Source: Hemerocallis citrina (lineage: Eukaryota; Streptophyta; Magnoliopsida; Asparagales; Asphodelaceae). From it: a stretch of 64,000 bases of DNA. Numbering within the stretch: position 1 is the stretch's first letter; the number at the start of each line of letters is the position of its first letter. Below are positions 1-11,108 of the stretch, in pieces. The stretch spans positions 32,902,089-32,966,088 of the forward strand of contig CM030362.1 of assembly GCA_017893485.1 (NCBI GenBank), read 5' to 3'. A model generated the notes under the pieces. That model did no database searches and was not told where the DNA came from. It worked only from the letters and a program-made list of their open reading frames with translations. The translations under genes and the position numbers were made by a program.

Positions 1-782
1 GAAGGAACCGTTTTGGCACCGCTGAAGGAGACGGACGACGGCGTCGGTAGAAGGCATAAGGCACAGGAGTAACGAGTGAGCACATCTCATGGGGGGACCC
101 CGTCTTTGGGCCCTAGCCCCACAACCGTACTACACCGCAATCTTCACACCGAGTCAATCCCAACTCATTCCAGCTCCAAAACTCCCACAAACCGAAACCA
201 AGGAGGGAGCCAGGTCACAGATCTAGGGTTAGATACTACATCACCCATATCTAAACCAGTTGAGAACAACAATCACCGGGAAGAAATCCTCCATTCGCCA
301 GAAACGAAACCCCAAAAAACAAGCGAGCAAGAGACACCACACACACACCCAGATATGAAAATAGGAACAAAATTACTCGAGTAGCAGATTCCGAGCTGGG
401 ATCGAGATCTACTACCCTGCCACACTGGGGATCGACGAGGGCAGGGCAAAGCGACAAGATATATCCAGAATGAGGAGGAGGAATCAAGCACTGGCTGGGG
501 GTCCCCAACTCCAAGGAGGAGAGCGGATCGATGGCGCTGGAGGAGTGCAACGAGGGCGGGAGGGATCGCTGGTGACGGGGGCCATCACCGTCGAAGGAGC
601 AAAATCGGAGGGAAAGCGAGGGGAAGGAGGTACACGGGAGGGCGATGGAGGACCTAGCGGACGACAGGGCGGCAGCGACGAGCCCTAGCCGCCGCCACCC
701 CCACCTATCTCAGATCTAGGGTTAGTTTTGAGGTGTTTGGGGGTTAGTTTCTCTCTCTAGACTTTTCTAGAGAGAGAAACTC
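1..782 (-). mobile_element. LINE 5' region, partial (minus strand)
   Basis: Read on the minus strand, this stretch starts near 782 with a TCTCTAGAAAA-type motif and runs through GC-rich sequence containing GGGCCCAAAGACGGGGTCC. The same order of motifs appears on the plus strand at 13310-13900 inside a LINE-derived insertion with a poly-A tail and target duplication. This is therefore probably the 5' untranslated part of the same LINE family, continuing off the left edge. Apparent ORFs on both strands use non-ATG starts or match nothing I recognise. Confidence 0.5.
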
Positions 783-983
783 TTGAGGCAAAAAAAACAA
801 TTTTTTTACATGTAGTAATGTTGACAAACAAAATAAACAAAGTGCGGCGAGCACAGGATTTTGAATTTACATGTTTACACACAATGTTGAGTACAAATTA
901 TTGACTAACTAGTATAATGTACGTGCGATGCATGTCTACAAAAAATAAAGTCATCAAATTAAATGAATATCTCTAATCTCTAA

Positions 984-1355
984 TCTCTAATATTAATGGG
1001 AGAGTTGGGGTTGTCGTTTGTCAACATACAAACCTGTGCGTTGTACGTACAACTCCAACTCTCCCATTAATTACAACAACAACAAAAAAATCACCTATTT
1101 AAAATATGCAACACACGTGCAAAAAAGTTTATAATAATTTTTTAACACTAAACATACACATATGTTGCATGTACAACTCAAATTCTACTTATAAATATGT
1201 GCATTGCACGTACAAATTGTAGCTTTTCCTTCAAAATATTTTTCCCAATTCTGTGCAACGCACATCCAACTCCAAAACTATTTCTTAACACGTATCTCGC
1301 ATGTGAAAATCCTCCAACTCTTACCAAAATGTGCATCGCACGTGAAAAATACTAG
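984..1355 (+). mobile_element. Helitron-like non-autonomous element
   Basis: The left end reads TCTCTAATATTAATGGGAGA, the typical plant Helitron 5' terminus. The right end has a short hairpin (GTGCATCGCAC, 1331-1341), then an A-rich spacer and CTAG followed by T, as expected for insertion between A and T. There is no coding capacity. Boundaries rest on motif recognition only. Confidence 0.5.
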
Positions 1356-1979
1356 TATATTGAATAAGAAAAAAATAGTTTATATTTGAATGTTTTGATT
1401 TGGGCTACTTGTGCTGTGTACATTTATATTTGTTGGATATAATTTGGACGTATATTATACGTGTTTGTATAGTTACAAAGTTAGGGTTTGTTTGTTACAA
1501 ACTCCAACTCTTCCATTAAAATAGTAAAGATAGTTACCTTCTGCTCTCCCAACTGTTAACAATTACAAATCATAAACACCCCCCAACCAACCCGCCAAAA
1601 TATCAAAGCAAAAATTCTTACATAAGCTATGATATTCTTTCTTGCATTTCTCTCTCTTCTCTCCCTCTCTCTCTCTTTTTCCTCTTACAAAAAAGTCCAA
1701 AGAAGCCAAGCAAGCTGAAACCGAACAACGCCCCCCCACCACCTCCTCAAAAACCAAGAACAAAATCGAGGGTGGACATGTTGGCGGCTGAGAAGGGGTG
1801 GATTTGAAGTTTGAGAAGCTCGTAGTCACTTTTGCAGAAATTACTGTTGGGTACTAGTCCTAGTCCTTTGAGTGGGCAGTCGAGTAGGGGTGCAAAACCG
1901 AGGGAGGAGGTCCAAGAGGAGAAGGGGAAAATTCTGCTTTGGTTCAACGAATGTTCTTCACAATGCCCGCAAATTTACA
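1356..1979. other. Flanking DNA of copia A, possible gene 5' region
   Basis: A second Helitron-like 5' terminus on the minus strand lies near 1500-1535. A CT-rich tract (1640-1690) resembles a plant 5' UTR or core promoter. A short ORF then runs into the copia A insertion point, whose TSD copy TTACA is at 1975-1979. If one TSD copy and the element are removed, a frame entering at about 1872 stays open across the join to about 28275 and ends beside a GT. No family was recognised, so this is only a weak hint of a disrupted gene. Confidence 0.3.
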
Positions 1980-2503
1980 TGTTGGAAATATTTTTGGCAT
2001 ATTTTCCAGGCCGGATTCCGGTGGGTTCCGGCCACCGGCAGCACTGAAAAGTGATTGGATTACGTTCCTCTCGTCGAGTAATACTCCGTAATGTACTCAT
2101 ATGCCAAAAATGGTTTCCGTATGAATGAAAAATGTAGGTCTAAAGTTGGGTACTCGAAATGTACTAACTTGGGAATTTGAAAAAAATTGATAGTCCCACA
2201 TCAGAAGATGGAAAAGATTTCTCTAGTATATAAGCTAAAGAAATGGACTAAAGGGCATAGCCCTGGGGTTAGCACTAACGTGTAGTTAAGAGAGAACCTA
2301 GCCAAAATTACAAACACACACGACGCGCACGTCCGGCCTGGCCCGGGCCCCATCCTTGGCTTGGCTTGGCCTACATTAATTTTTTGCCCCGCTCCAACTT
2401 TTTTGCTGGATCTAGTTTTTGAGGCGTTTGAAATTCTGTAACTGGTGCCATTATTCTGTAACAGCAGAATAATGGATCCATCAGTTACATTTTTGGAGCC
2501 ATT
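1980..2503 (+). repeat. Copia A 5' LTR, first half
   Basis: It starts TGTTGGAAATATTTTTGGCA and matches 27307-27819 closely, including a TATATAAG promoter-like motif near 2228. It ends at the CACTA insertion, with the target triplet ATT at 2501-2503. Confidence 0.9.
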
Positions 2504-2519
2504 CACTACAACAAATATG

Positions 2520-2880
2520 ACATTTGATAGCATTCATAAAATGCTATCGTAGACCTACAATAGCGTTTTACAAACGCTATCAAAAGCCCCGCTATAATAA
2601 GTCTATAGCGTTTTGACCAAACGCTATAGAATCTATAGCGTTTCACAAAACGCTATAGAAACTATAGCGTTTTGGAAACGCTATAGAATCTATAGCGTTT
2701 TACAAAACGCTATAGAAACGCTATAGATTCTATAGCGTTTTGTAAAACGCTATAGATTCTATAGCGTTTCCAAAACGCTATAGTTTCTATAGCGTTTTGT
2801 AAACGCTATAGTTTCTATAGCATTTTGTTAAAACGCTATAAAATTTATAGCGTTTCGGCAAATTTATAGCGTTTCGGCAA
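2520..2880. repeat. CACTA subterminal palindromic array
   Basis: There are about ten units of the type TATAGCGTTT-(3-6 nt)-AAACGCTATA, each able to form a hairpin. They resemble the transposase-binding subterminal repeats of CACTA elements. The right end (12470-12650) holds only degenerate versions such as AATAGCGTTTCTAAAATGC. Confidence 0.8.
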
Positions 2881-3246
2881 TTAGCAGGGTCGCGTGCATT
2901 GCCTGTGCTTCCTCGACAGGAAACAACACCATTGCATTGAAGACAACAGGGAATTTATCAAGAGGTTTTCACTTGTATATTATATCCATATGATACATAC
3001 AGAAAAAGGAAACACTTGAACATCAAATATTTCAAAACATCTCGACATGTAACCATTTCGGTTTGTACCATTAACTCTTTCTTTTTCTTCGTCTCTAATT
3101 CTCTATATTTAATTGAATTCCTGAGGTAAAGATTTACAGTGTATGGTTCTAGTAAAATAAAACCATAGCTCTAACACAGAAACTGATCGAGTATGAGAAG
3201 GAAGAAGAATTTTACTCTACAAACAACGACAAGAAAAATCTAAGAA
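2881..3246 (-). other. CACTA interior, probably captured SLC40 3' flank
   Basis: This AT-rich DNA lies between the palindromic array and the stop codon of the SLC40 fragment. By position it would be the 3' UTR and downstream flank of the captured gene. No ORF or motif is recognisable. Confidence 0.3.
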
Positions 3247-3835
3247 TCACAGGCCGAAAAGTTTCTTGTGCTCAGCAGATGGGTTCGACAGCCACTGGCA
3301 GAACATCCATGCTGCCCCCACAACTGACGCCATCGATAGCACCGCTAAGAAACCAAAGTGGGCTGCATCATTTGCGATAATGGGCTACTCTTAACATTAG
3401 GAACTCAGCAAGGCTTGCAATGGAGACCTCAGTGGTCCCTATCAGATTAGCTTTGGAAACTGGAATTCCGGTCTGGAGAATCTGGGTCCCCACCACGTCG
3501 TAGGACATGTGACCTAATCTTGATAATACCTGGGAACAAAAGAATGAAAAAATATATATACATGTCATTGTGTTTCTAATAAATTCCAATTCCTTGTGTT
3601 TTGGGGTAATATTATTGTCCATTACTATCTACAGGAAATCTACTTTATGCATATTTAGTTGACATGTAAAGTTATGATAAAACTACATTTGTTTCATAAT
3701 ATATAACTTCAAATTATTCCATGTATGTCAAACTTAATGATGTAGCAGTAGTAATACTGTACACTGCTCCAAAACGAATAATATAAAGTAACGTCTAAGC
3801 TATATGAGGAAATGGAGGTCATCCAGATTTATTCT

Positions 3836-4031
3836 TGTTATGTTATGACCCAAATTGCTTTTAGGGCCCATTGGGCTTAGTATCTTCATATATGTAATAC
3901 TTAGAATCAAATGAATACTAATCAACATTTTTGCCTTAATCCTCTCTTCAACAGCCGACATCTTCTTCTTCCTCTCTTCTCTTCCATCTTCTCAAAACCC
4001 CAACAATCCTCAACCCATTCAAATCCTAACA
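3836..4031 (+). repeat. Copia B 5' LTR
   Basis: It starts TGTTATGTTATGACCC and ends AATCCTAACA. It is nearly identical to 8466-8661. Confidence 0.95.
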
Positions 4032-4034
4032 AAC

Positions 4035-4046
4035 TGGTATCAGAGC
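4035..4046 (+). promoter_or_regulatory. Primer binding site of copia B
   Basis: TGGTATCAGAGC lies three bases after the 5' LTR and is complementary to the 3' end of initiator tRNA-Met, the usual plant LTR-element primer. Confidence 0.9.
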
Positions 4047-4432
4047 CCAACACCAAACTCCTGATCCCTACTCCCAATCACTTCTGCTACCTTCTCCCGA
4101 TCACTTCCGATCCAGATCCGGCCAACTCACCGCCCAGATCAGTCCCGATCACTTTCGCCTTTCTTGGTCAGTAGAGGTCTTCTCAGATCAGTCCAGATCA
4201 GTCCAGTCCAGATCAGTCTTCTCAGATCAGTCCAGAATCGTTCCAGAACCAGTCCAGATCTCCATCTCGGTTGCTGATTGATTCCGGAGGTATTCATCCC
4301 GCAGCACTACTTCGTCTGAGCGTTGGAGGAGGAAGGATATCAAGAAGGAAGGTTTGATTTTTGTGATTTGAGTAATTAATTTTTGGGGGAGAGATTTTTG
4401 GTGTTTTGTTGATTTGGGTTCAAGAAATTTGT

Positions 4433-5113
4433 ATGGATATGTCGGGAAAATATGATATTGAGAAGTATGATGGGAAGACGAGTTTTGCATTATGGCAAGT
4501 ACGTATGGCAGCGATTTTGTCGAGCCAAGGCGTTAAGGATGCCATTTTTGGTCGAGAAAAATTAATTGATACAGTGGCGGATAAGAAATGGAGAGAGATG
4601 GATGATAAAGCGCTCTCTATTATCCAATTGTGCTTGAGCGATTCGACATTGTAAGAGGTCCTATCGGAGAAGACCGCTAAGGCTTTGTGGGAGAAGTTGG
4701 AGAACATCTACATGAAGAAGTCCCTCACCAATCGACTGCGGTTGAAGTTGCGCCTCTACACTCTTCGCATGGTTGAAGGTACATCAATTTCCGATCATAT
4801 TACGGAGTTTGCATCTATTTTGAATGATTTAAGTAAGATTGATGTTAAGGTGGAGGATGAGGACCAAGCCCTTTTGTTATTATGCTCATTGCCCGCATCA
4901 TACAAGGCTTTTAGAGACATGTTGATTTATAGTAGAGATAAAATTTCTCTAGAGGATGTTAAGAGCAATTTGCAAGCCAAGTTGCACATTGATAGTGAGA
5001 TGACCAATAATGAGAAAGGGAGCCAAGGTGTTGGTTTAGTTGTTGATCGAGGTAGGTCATAGGACCGAAACTCGAAAGATACAAGGACCCGTTCGAAGTC
5101 TAGGCACAAGAAT
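4433..5113 (+). pseudogene. Copia B gag region, two in-frame stops
   Basis: The frame opens at the ATG at 4433 (MDMSGKYDIEKYDGK) and is the same frame as the pol ORF. The text (FALWQVRMAAIL..., then LENIYMKKSLTNRLRLK) is a UBN2-type copia gag. A TAA at 4652-4654 and a TAG at 5060-5062 interrupt it; the second could derive from CAG. In an active element gag and pol would be one polyprotein, so this copy probably cannot make particles by itself even though pol is intact. Confidence 0.85.
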
Positions 5114-8100
5114 TTGACGTGCAACTATTGTAAGAAGAAGGGACACATTAAGGCCGGTTGTTTCAAGCTCAAAAATAAACAAAAGGCGGATAGTAAAGGT
5201 TCTTTTTCGGAGGAGGCCAATGTGGCCAAATGTGACACAGTTGATACTCTTTGTGTGACAGATACTAATATTGATGATATGCATTGTTGGGTGATGGATA
5301 CGGGTGCTTCACAACACATGACTCCGAATAGAGATTGGTTTGAGACTTATGAGCCTACGGATGGTAAGGTTCTCATGGGGAACAACAATATGTGTAAGGT
5401 TGCCGGAATTGGTTCGGTGACAATTAAGTTCCATGATGGAAAGGTCCGAAGGTTGACGGGTGTGAGGCATATACCCGATTTGTCTAAGAATTTGATTTCT
5501 TTGGGGTCTCTTGAAGAAAAGGGGTGTAAGTTCCAAAGTGAAGGTGGAGTCCTTAGAGTCTCTAAAGGAGCTCTCACAATCATGAAGGCGAAGAGAATTG
5601 GAACTCTTTATTTCTTACAAGGTTCCACGGTCACGGGCTCGGCCGCCATTGCACGTTCGGGTACTATGTCGGATGAGGAGACTACTAGGCTTTGGCATAT
5701 GAGATTGGGGCATATGAGCGAGCGAGGAATGACCATTTTGAGCAAGAGAGGCTTGTTGTGTGGTCAATGCACGGGCAACTTGGAGTTTTATGAGCATTGT
5801 GTATTTGGCAAGCATAAGAGGTTGAGCTTCTCCACGGCCATTCATTCGACCAAGGGAACACTTGACTACATCCATTCGGATCTTTGGGGACCTTCTCGTG
5901 AGCCTTCCAAAGGTAATGGTTCTCGTTATATGCTTACTTTCATTGATGATTTCTCAAGAAAAGTTTGGGTTTATTTCTTGAAAGAGAAAAGTGATGTGTT
6001 TTGCACCTTCAAAGAATGGAAGTCACTTTTGGAGAACCAAACGGGAAGGAAAGTTAAGAGGTTGAGAACCGATAACGGTTTGGAGTTTTGCAACCGTGAG
6101 TTTGACAATTTTTGCAAGGCTGAAGGGATTGTTCGGCACAAGACGGTGGTCAACACTCCACAACAAAATGGTGTTGCAGAAAGGATGAATAGGACACTAC
6201 TTGAAAGGTCTAGAAGTATGCTTTCAAATGCGGGTTTGGGTAAGGAGTTTTGGGCGGAAGCCATTAACACATCCTGCTATTTGGTGAATCGATCTCCTAC
6301 CACTTCAATTGAGTTGAAGACACCCGAAGAAGTGTGGTCGGGTAAGACGGCCGATTATTCGAATTTGAGGGTGTTTGGTTGTCCCGCTTATGTACATGTG
6401 AATGAAGGAAAGTTGGAGCCTAGATCGAAGAAGTGTATTTTTGTTGGGTATCCCAGAAATGTGAAGGGGTATAAGTTGTGGTGTCCCGAATCATCCAAAT
6501 TCCTTATTTCAAGAGATGTCATTTTCAATGAGTCGGCCATGTTGAAGGCAAATGATGTTGCACCCGAGCCGACTATTAAGGAGAATGAGAAGGTTGAGAA
6601 GAAGGTGGAGTTTGAGGTGCCGGTCCAAGAAGGTGATGATTTGATCTCACATGATGATGTCAATTTGGAGGAAGCCCAAGAAGAGGTACAACCATATGCA
6701 TTGGCAAGAGACCGAGCTAGAAGAGAAACAAGACCACCTACAAGGTATGGATACTCCGACTTTGCTTACTGTTTGGCAATTGCAGAGGATGTGGAGTATT
6801 GTGAGCCATCTTCCTACAAGGAAGCCATTTCTTCTAAAGATGCGGCCAATTGGGTTGCCGCTATGAATGAAGAGTTACAATCTTTGCAACAAAATGAGAC
6901 TTGGTCTCTTGTGAAGCCTCCGAGTGATAAGAGGATTGTGGGTTGCAAGTGGGTGTTTAAGAGGAAGATTTATGGCTCAAATCCTGCAGATTTTCGATAT
7001 AAGGCAAGGCTAGTGGCTAAAGGGTACAGTCAAGTCCAACGTGTGGACTTCAATGATGTGTTCTCTCCTGTAGTTAAGCACACCTCCATTCGAGTTTTGC
7101 TCTCTTTGGTGGCAATGAAGGATTTGGAATTGGAGCAAATGGATGTGAAAACTGCCTTCTTGCATGGTGATTTGGAGGAGCAAATTTACATGAGCCAACC
7201 GGAGGGTTTTGAGGTTGCAGGAAAGGAGGACCGTGTGTGTCTTTTGAAGAAGTCCCTTTATGGCCTTAAGCAATCACCGCGGCAATGGTATAAGAAGTTT
7301 GACTCATTCATGGTGAGTATTAATTTCCATTGTTCCAATTATGACAGTTGTGTTTACTTCAAGAAGTTGGATGGTGGGAATTTTATTTACTTGTTGCTCT
7401 ATGTGGATGACATGTTGATTGCATCCTCAAACTTGAAAGAAGTTAGGAGGTTGAAAGAGCAACTAAGTTCGGCATTTGAGATGAAAGATTTGGGGGCCGC
7501 CAAAAGGATTCTCGGGATGGAGATCACAAGGGATAGGTCCAAAAGAAAGTTGTTTCTTTCACAAAGGAGTTTTGCCGAGAAAGTGCTACGGCGTTTTGGC
7601 ATGGAGAAAGCGAAAGTTGTTTCAACACCTCTTGCGGCGCATTTCAAGCTTTCGGCCGCTTTAAGCCCAAAATCCGATGATGAGAAGAAATATATGGAAA
7701 AGGTTCCATATTCAAGTGCAGTCGGGAGTCTTATGTACTTGATGGTGTGTACTCGACCCGACATTGCTCAAGCCGTTAGTGTGGTAAGTAGATATCTCTC
7801 TTGTCCCGGGAAAGGGCATTGGGAAGCAGTGAAGTGGATCTTCCGCTATTTGAGAGGTACTATTGATACTTGTTTGGAGTTTGGTAGTGGCAAGAAACTG
7901 ACGGGCTTTGTGGATGCGGATTTTGCGGGTGATTTGGACAAGAGGCGTTCCTTGACGGGTTATGTTTTTACCCTTGGAGATTGTGCAATTAGTTGGAAGT
8001 CTACACTTCAAGCCACCGTTGCACTCTCAAGCACTGAGGCCGAATATATGGCAATTACTAAGGCTATTAAGGAGGCTATTTGGCTCAAGGCGTTTGTTGG

Positions 8101-8359
8101 TGAGATGTCTTCACTTGAGGGTCCTATTACGGTGTTTTGTGACAACCAAAGCGCGATTCATTTGACTAAGGACCGCATGTACCGTGAGAAGACGAAGCAC
8201 ATTGACATTCGATACCATTTTGTTCGAGATGTGATCTCGGAAGGCAAGGTTGCTGTGAAGAAGATTGGTACCGAATCGAATCCGGCCGATATGCTCACAA
8301 AGCCTCTTCCAATTGCAAAGTTCAAGCTTTGTTCAAGTTTGATGTCGGTTTGTTTCTAG
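5114..8359 (+). CDS. Copia B pol: zinc knuckle, protease, integrase, RT, RNase H
   Basis: This is an uninterrupted 1081-codon frame, continuous with gag apart from the gag stops. In order it shows a CCHC knuckle (CNYCKKKGHIKAGC, residues 3-16), aspartic protease DTG (62-64), the GAG-pre-integrase segment LWHMRLGH near 195, an integrase core (IHSDLWGP, FIDDFSRK, then NTPQQNGVAERMNR), copia RT with YVDD at 763-766, and RNase H (VDADFAGD, STEAEYMA). The closest family is the TNT 1-94 / Tork type. The frame begins at a non-ATG codon because the true start lies in gag. It would act in cytoplasmic particles and the nucleus to copy and integrate the element. Confidence 0.92.
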   Translation: MTCNYCKKKGHIKAGCFKLKNKQKADSKGSFSEEANVAKCDTVDTLCVTDTNIDDMHCWVMDTGASQHMTPNRDWFETYEPTDGKVLMGNNNMCKVAGIGSVTIKFHDGKVRRLTGVRHIPDLSKNLISLGSLEEKGCKFQSEGGVLRVSKGALTIMKAKRIGTLYFLQGSTVTGSAAIARSGTMSDEETTRLWHMRLGHMSERGMTILSKRGLLCGQCTGNLEFYEHCVFGKHKRLSFSTAIHSTKGTLDYIHSDLWGPSREPSKGNGSRYMLTFIDDFSRKVWVYFLKEKSDVFCTFKEWKSLLENQTGRKVKRLRTDNGLEFCNREFDNFCKAEGIVRHKTVVNTPQQNGVAERMNRTLLERSRSMLSNAGLGKEFWAEAINTSCYLVNRSPTTSIELKTPEEVWSGKTADYSNLRVFGCPAYVHVNEGKLEPRSKKCIFVGYPRNVKGYKLWCPESSKFLISRDVIFNESAMLKANDVAPEPTIKENEKVEKKVEFEVPVQEGDDLISHDDVNLEEAQEEVQPYALARDRARRETRPPTRYGYSDFAYCLAIAEDVEYCEPSSYKEAISSKDAANWVAAMNEELQSLQQNETWSLVKPPSDKRIVGCKWVFKRKIYGSNPADFRYKARLVAKGYSQVQRVDFNDVFSPVVKHTSIRVLLSLVAMKDLELEQMDVKTAFLHGDLEEQIYMSQPEGFEVAGKEDRVCLLKKSLYGLKQSPRQWYKKFDSFMVSINFHCSNYDSCVYFKKLDGGNFIYLLLYVDDMLIASSNLKEVRRLKEQLSSAFEMKDLGAAKRILGMEITRDRSKRKLFLSQRSFAEKVLRRFGMEKAKVVSTPLAAHFKLSAALSPKSDDEKKYMEKVPYSSAVGSLMYLMVCTRPDIAQAVSVVSRYLSCPGKGHWEAVKWIFRYLRGTIDTCLEFGSGKKLTGFVDADFAGDLDKRRSLTGYVFTLGDCAISWKSTLQATVALSSTEAEYMAITKAIKEAIWLKAFVGEMSSLEGPITVFCDNQSAIHLTKDRMYREKTKHIDIRYHFVRDVISEGKVAVKKIGTESNPADMLTKPLPIAKFKLCSSLMSVCF

Positions 8360-8454
8360 CTAGTTTGAGCTAGTTTTGTTTCTAGCATGTTGCTAGTTTG
8401 TTTTAGGTTATGTTTGTTTTATGTTTTTAGTTTGTTTTAGATGCAATTTGGTTC

Positions 8455-8465
8455 AAGGTGGAGAT
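8455..8465 (+). promoter_or_regulatory. Polypurine tract of copia B
   Basis: AAGGTGGAGAT sits immediately before the 3' LTR, where plus-strand DNA synthesis starts. Confidence 0.85.
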
Positions 8466-8661
8466 TGTTATGTTATGACCCAAATTGCTCTTAGGGCCCA
8501 TTGGGCTTAGTATCTTCATATATGTAATACTTAGAATCAAATGAATACTAATCAACATTTTTGCCCTAATCCTCTCTTCAACAGCCGACATCTTCTTCTT
8601 CCTCTCTTCTCTTCCATCTTCTCAAAACCCCAACAATCCTCAACCCATTCAAATCCTAACA
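8466..8661 (+). repeat. Copia B 3' LTR
   Basis: It matches the 5' LTR except GCTCTT for GCTTTT and GCCCTA for GCCTTA. About 1% divergence indicates recent insertion. Confidence 0.95.
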
Positions 8662-9097
8662 GTTCTTAAATTTATTTCAAAGTTGGAGAGCATTGACCAA
8701 TTGAGGAATGAAACTACAATATTGTTGTAAAATATAAGGATTTGTATGAAAATATGCAAAAGTCAAGGATTAATATCCTAAAACTTCATAAAGGTAACTG
8801 AAATTGCAAATCTAAATTAGTTCACAAGATGCTCACAACTAAAGAGAGGAAAAGAAGTAGTGGTGTTCGCTGAGAAATTGAACTGGTGGATAGTACAGCA
8901 ACAGCCATGGTCACAAGTAGCGCTTGAAACAATAAACCGGCATCTCCTGCCTGTTATAGAAAGCAGCAACATTTATTTGTTTCAGTTATTAAACAAAAGA
9001 TCTATGAAGAACAACAATATCGCTCAAATACAAACCTTCAAAATGCCTAGCCTTTTCAATAGACTGGAAGAAATGAAGGTAGCAGCAACGCTATAAA

Positions 9098-9160
9098 TTT
9101 TATAGTCGAAAGCTATAAAATTTTATAGTCGAAAGCTATAAAATTTATAACGCTATAATG
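9098..9160. repeat. CACTA internal tandem repeat
   Basis: Three copies of a CTATAAAATTTTATAGTCGAAAG-like unit mark the junction where captured SLC40 sequence gives way to CACTA sequence. Confidence 0.7.
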
Positions 9161-9174
9161 AAAAAAAATTATAA

Positions 9175-9690
9175 TTAACTCACTACTATTTCAGATTCTA
9201 TCCGAGCAAATCCCTTTCGACTACCACGGTAAGGGATAGTCTGTTTACTTCTCATTTCCTTGAACTTTTCACTTTTTGCCTACAAGACAAATTGTACTCT
9301 AATATAATTAATTTTATATAAAAGATAAGATATAGCAAGTTAAACAGAATAGTATACATAGTTTTTTACCTTGAATTTTGGGTTGTTTCTTGATTTTACA
9401 AATTCATCCCACTCTCTTTGACTTTTGTAAATCGGTTTCTTTTTTAAGCTTGCCCCCAATTTTGCTTTGCGTGCCCTGGCAGATCTTCCCATCGCTTGTA
9501 GGGTGTAAATTTTTGCTTCTCTATCACGTCCATTGAATGTGAACTTTTGCTGAAGTAATATGTGTATATATAAATTATTATCATAAAAATAAGCACAAAG
9601 AATTAAATGAAGTTAACCTTTTGAAGCATTGCTGTTAGTTTACTAGTAAAGCATTGTGCTTGCACCCTTTGTATCCTGTTATAAACTTAA
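9175..9690 (-). pseudogene. Ptta/En/Spm-type CACTA transposase remnant
   Basis: Minus-strand exon-like pieces read, in order, IQRVQAQCF (about 9617-9680), then FNGRDREAKIYTLQAMGRSA...AKLGASLKKKPIY...REWDEFVKSRNNPKFK (about 9372-9556, with an AG acceptor and GT donor), then YRGSRKGFARIESEI ending in a stop (9175-9250). This resembles the C-terminal region of plant Ptta/En/Spm transposases. No catalytic TNP2-type domain is visible, so it is a remnant. It supports the CACTA identity of 2504-12653. Confidence 0.75.
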
Positions 9691-11108
9691 ATCTAAATGA
9701 ACAGGAACTATCCATTAAGAAGTGTTCAGACATGAACTAATGAAGATTTTAACGAAAAATGTGACACTGATCATAATGCAAAATGATTAGTGAATCTGAG
9801 GTTACCAAGTTGAAATATTGTTTACATGTTTATATAAGAATCTAGATGTATCATGTTTATATAAGAATCTAGATGTTTATATAGTACCTCTGCAGGTAAA
9901 GTACAAGAAGTTGAAGTAATCCAGTTCTTACTCAATACAGCGTGTCAGCCTCTGAGTGTTCAGCATGGTGCTTTTTGTAATAAATGTAGAGCACTGGGTG
10001 TTTTCTTGAGAAATTTGAGTCGACTTTGTACTGAGGAAGGCAAAAAAACCACTTTGTTGGAGAAGATGACGAGGATGGCAATGATAAGAGTCAACTATTG
10101 AAGAGAATCCTTTGGACAATGATAGGCCAATGCAAATCATTCTTTTGTTCAAATATACTAACAAATTATTGAGCGGTGCACAAATATCTTTCGCCACATT
10201 TTAGGGGAGAAGCTTTCGCTGACAATAGAGAAGAAACCACAAACCTATTATCTATCTTGGCTCATGGGAGGGAGTGAGGATTCATGCTACTTGTGTTTTT
10301 TTTTTCATTTCCTTTTTCGTTAGAAATACGTTCCATGACTAAGTTTAGATGACTGTACATATTTACCTTTTATTGCTCAAATGTCCTTTTGATAATAAGC
10401 TTAGATTTCATTGCATATGTACAATGCAATACTTACAGACACAGACAACAGGAAGTAGGAAGTATTCACTCATCCCAACAAAAGGGAAACTAGACCTAAA
10501 TCTCGCCAAAGGGAACAACGGTTTTGGTGGCTTCTCTGATTTCACATGCCAATTCTTTCACAGACAATGTGTAGGAGAAGGGGATAAAATAGGCTATGAT
10601 GGTCAAAATCTAAGTCCAAATAGTAAGACTAAAAGGGGATCATCAGTCTTACTCTGCACTTAAGTCCATCACTACCTACAGAGACAAAACATTCACAGAA
10701 ACTATATTGGTTTCACAAATTCTCTGCACAGATTAATATGTTGTTTACTATTGATAAAACTGAATTGAAAGTTTGAATGGTTGTAACCAAAGGATGTATA
10801 CATTAATTTAGTTTTGGATGATCTATGTAAGCCACAAAAATTCTGGCAATTGAAACAGTGTTTGCTAGGAACCATATTAGAAAATCTGTAATAACAAACA
10901 TCAAGAAAATAAAGAGGAGCTTAATTGATTTGGAAGAATTAGTTATACATTACAATTGTAGGAATGGAACATATGGAAGTCAGCACTGCAGTACATGCAT
11001 TAGACGACAAGAAAATCTAGCAATATTATCAACAAACTGGTAGCAGGCTACCTGCCAAAGCTTCCATGACCTACTATATACGTAGAAAGCAGAAATAATT
11101 GAATGTAC
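9691..11108. other. CACTA interior without recognised gene
   Basis: Mostly AT-rich filler. A minus-strand stretch at about 10502-10572 reads like coding sequence (VKELACEIREATKTVVPFGE) and may be a third captured exon; I could not assign it. Another at about 10800-10870 (FLIWFLAN) weakly resembles the next TraB exon. Confidence 0.35.

Larger units (their letters stand above)
3836..8661 (+). mobile_element. Ty1/copia retrotransposon B (TNT1-like), young
   Basis: The 196-bp LTRs (3836-4031 and 8466-8661) begin TG, end CA and differ at two positions by eye. Flanking pentamers ATTCT and GTTCT agree at four of five bases, as a worn target duplication would. A PBS matching initiator tRNA-Met and a purine tract flank the coding region. 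It lies in an intron of the captured SLC40 fragment, inside the CACTA, inside copia A, making it a third-level insertion. Confidence 0.95.
3247..9063 (-). pseudogene. SLC40/ferroportin (IREG3/MAR1-like) 3' fragment captured by the CACTA
   Basis: Three exons are visible on the minus strand: 9036-9063 (encoding LLKRLGILK), 8837-8950 (AGLLFQALLVTMAVAVLS...) and 3247-3529 ([20 protein letters not shown]... ending WLSNPS..HKKLFGL). They join in frame through normal splice sites. The wording matches the C-terminal membrane segments of plant solute carrier family 40 proteins, closest from memory to the chloroplast-type IREG3/MAR1 transporter. The last exon has an extra C in the GTAGCCC stretch near 3382, which shifts the frame and gives a stop after HYRK. 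All upstream exons are missing; the fragment ends at CACTA repeats near 9090. Copia B sits in the intron. It cannot make a transporter. Confidence 0.85.
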
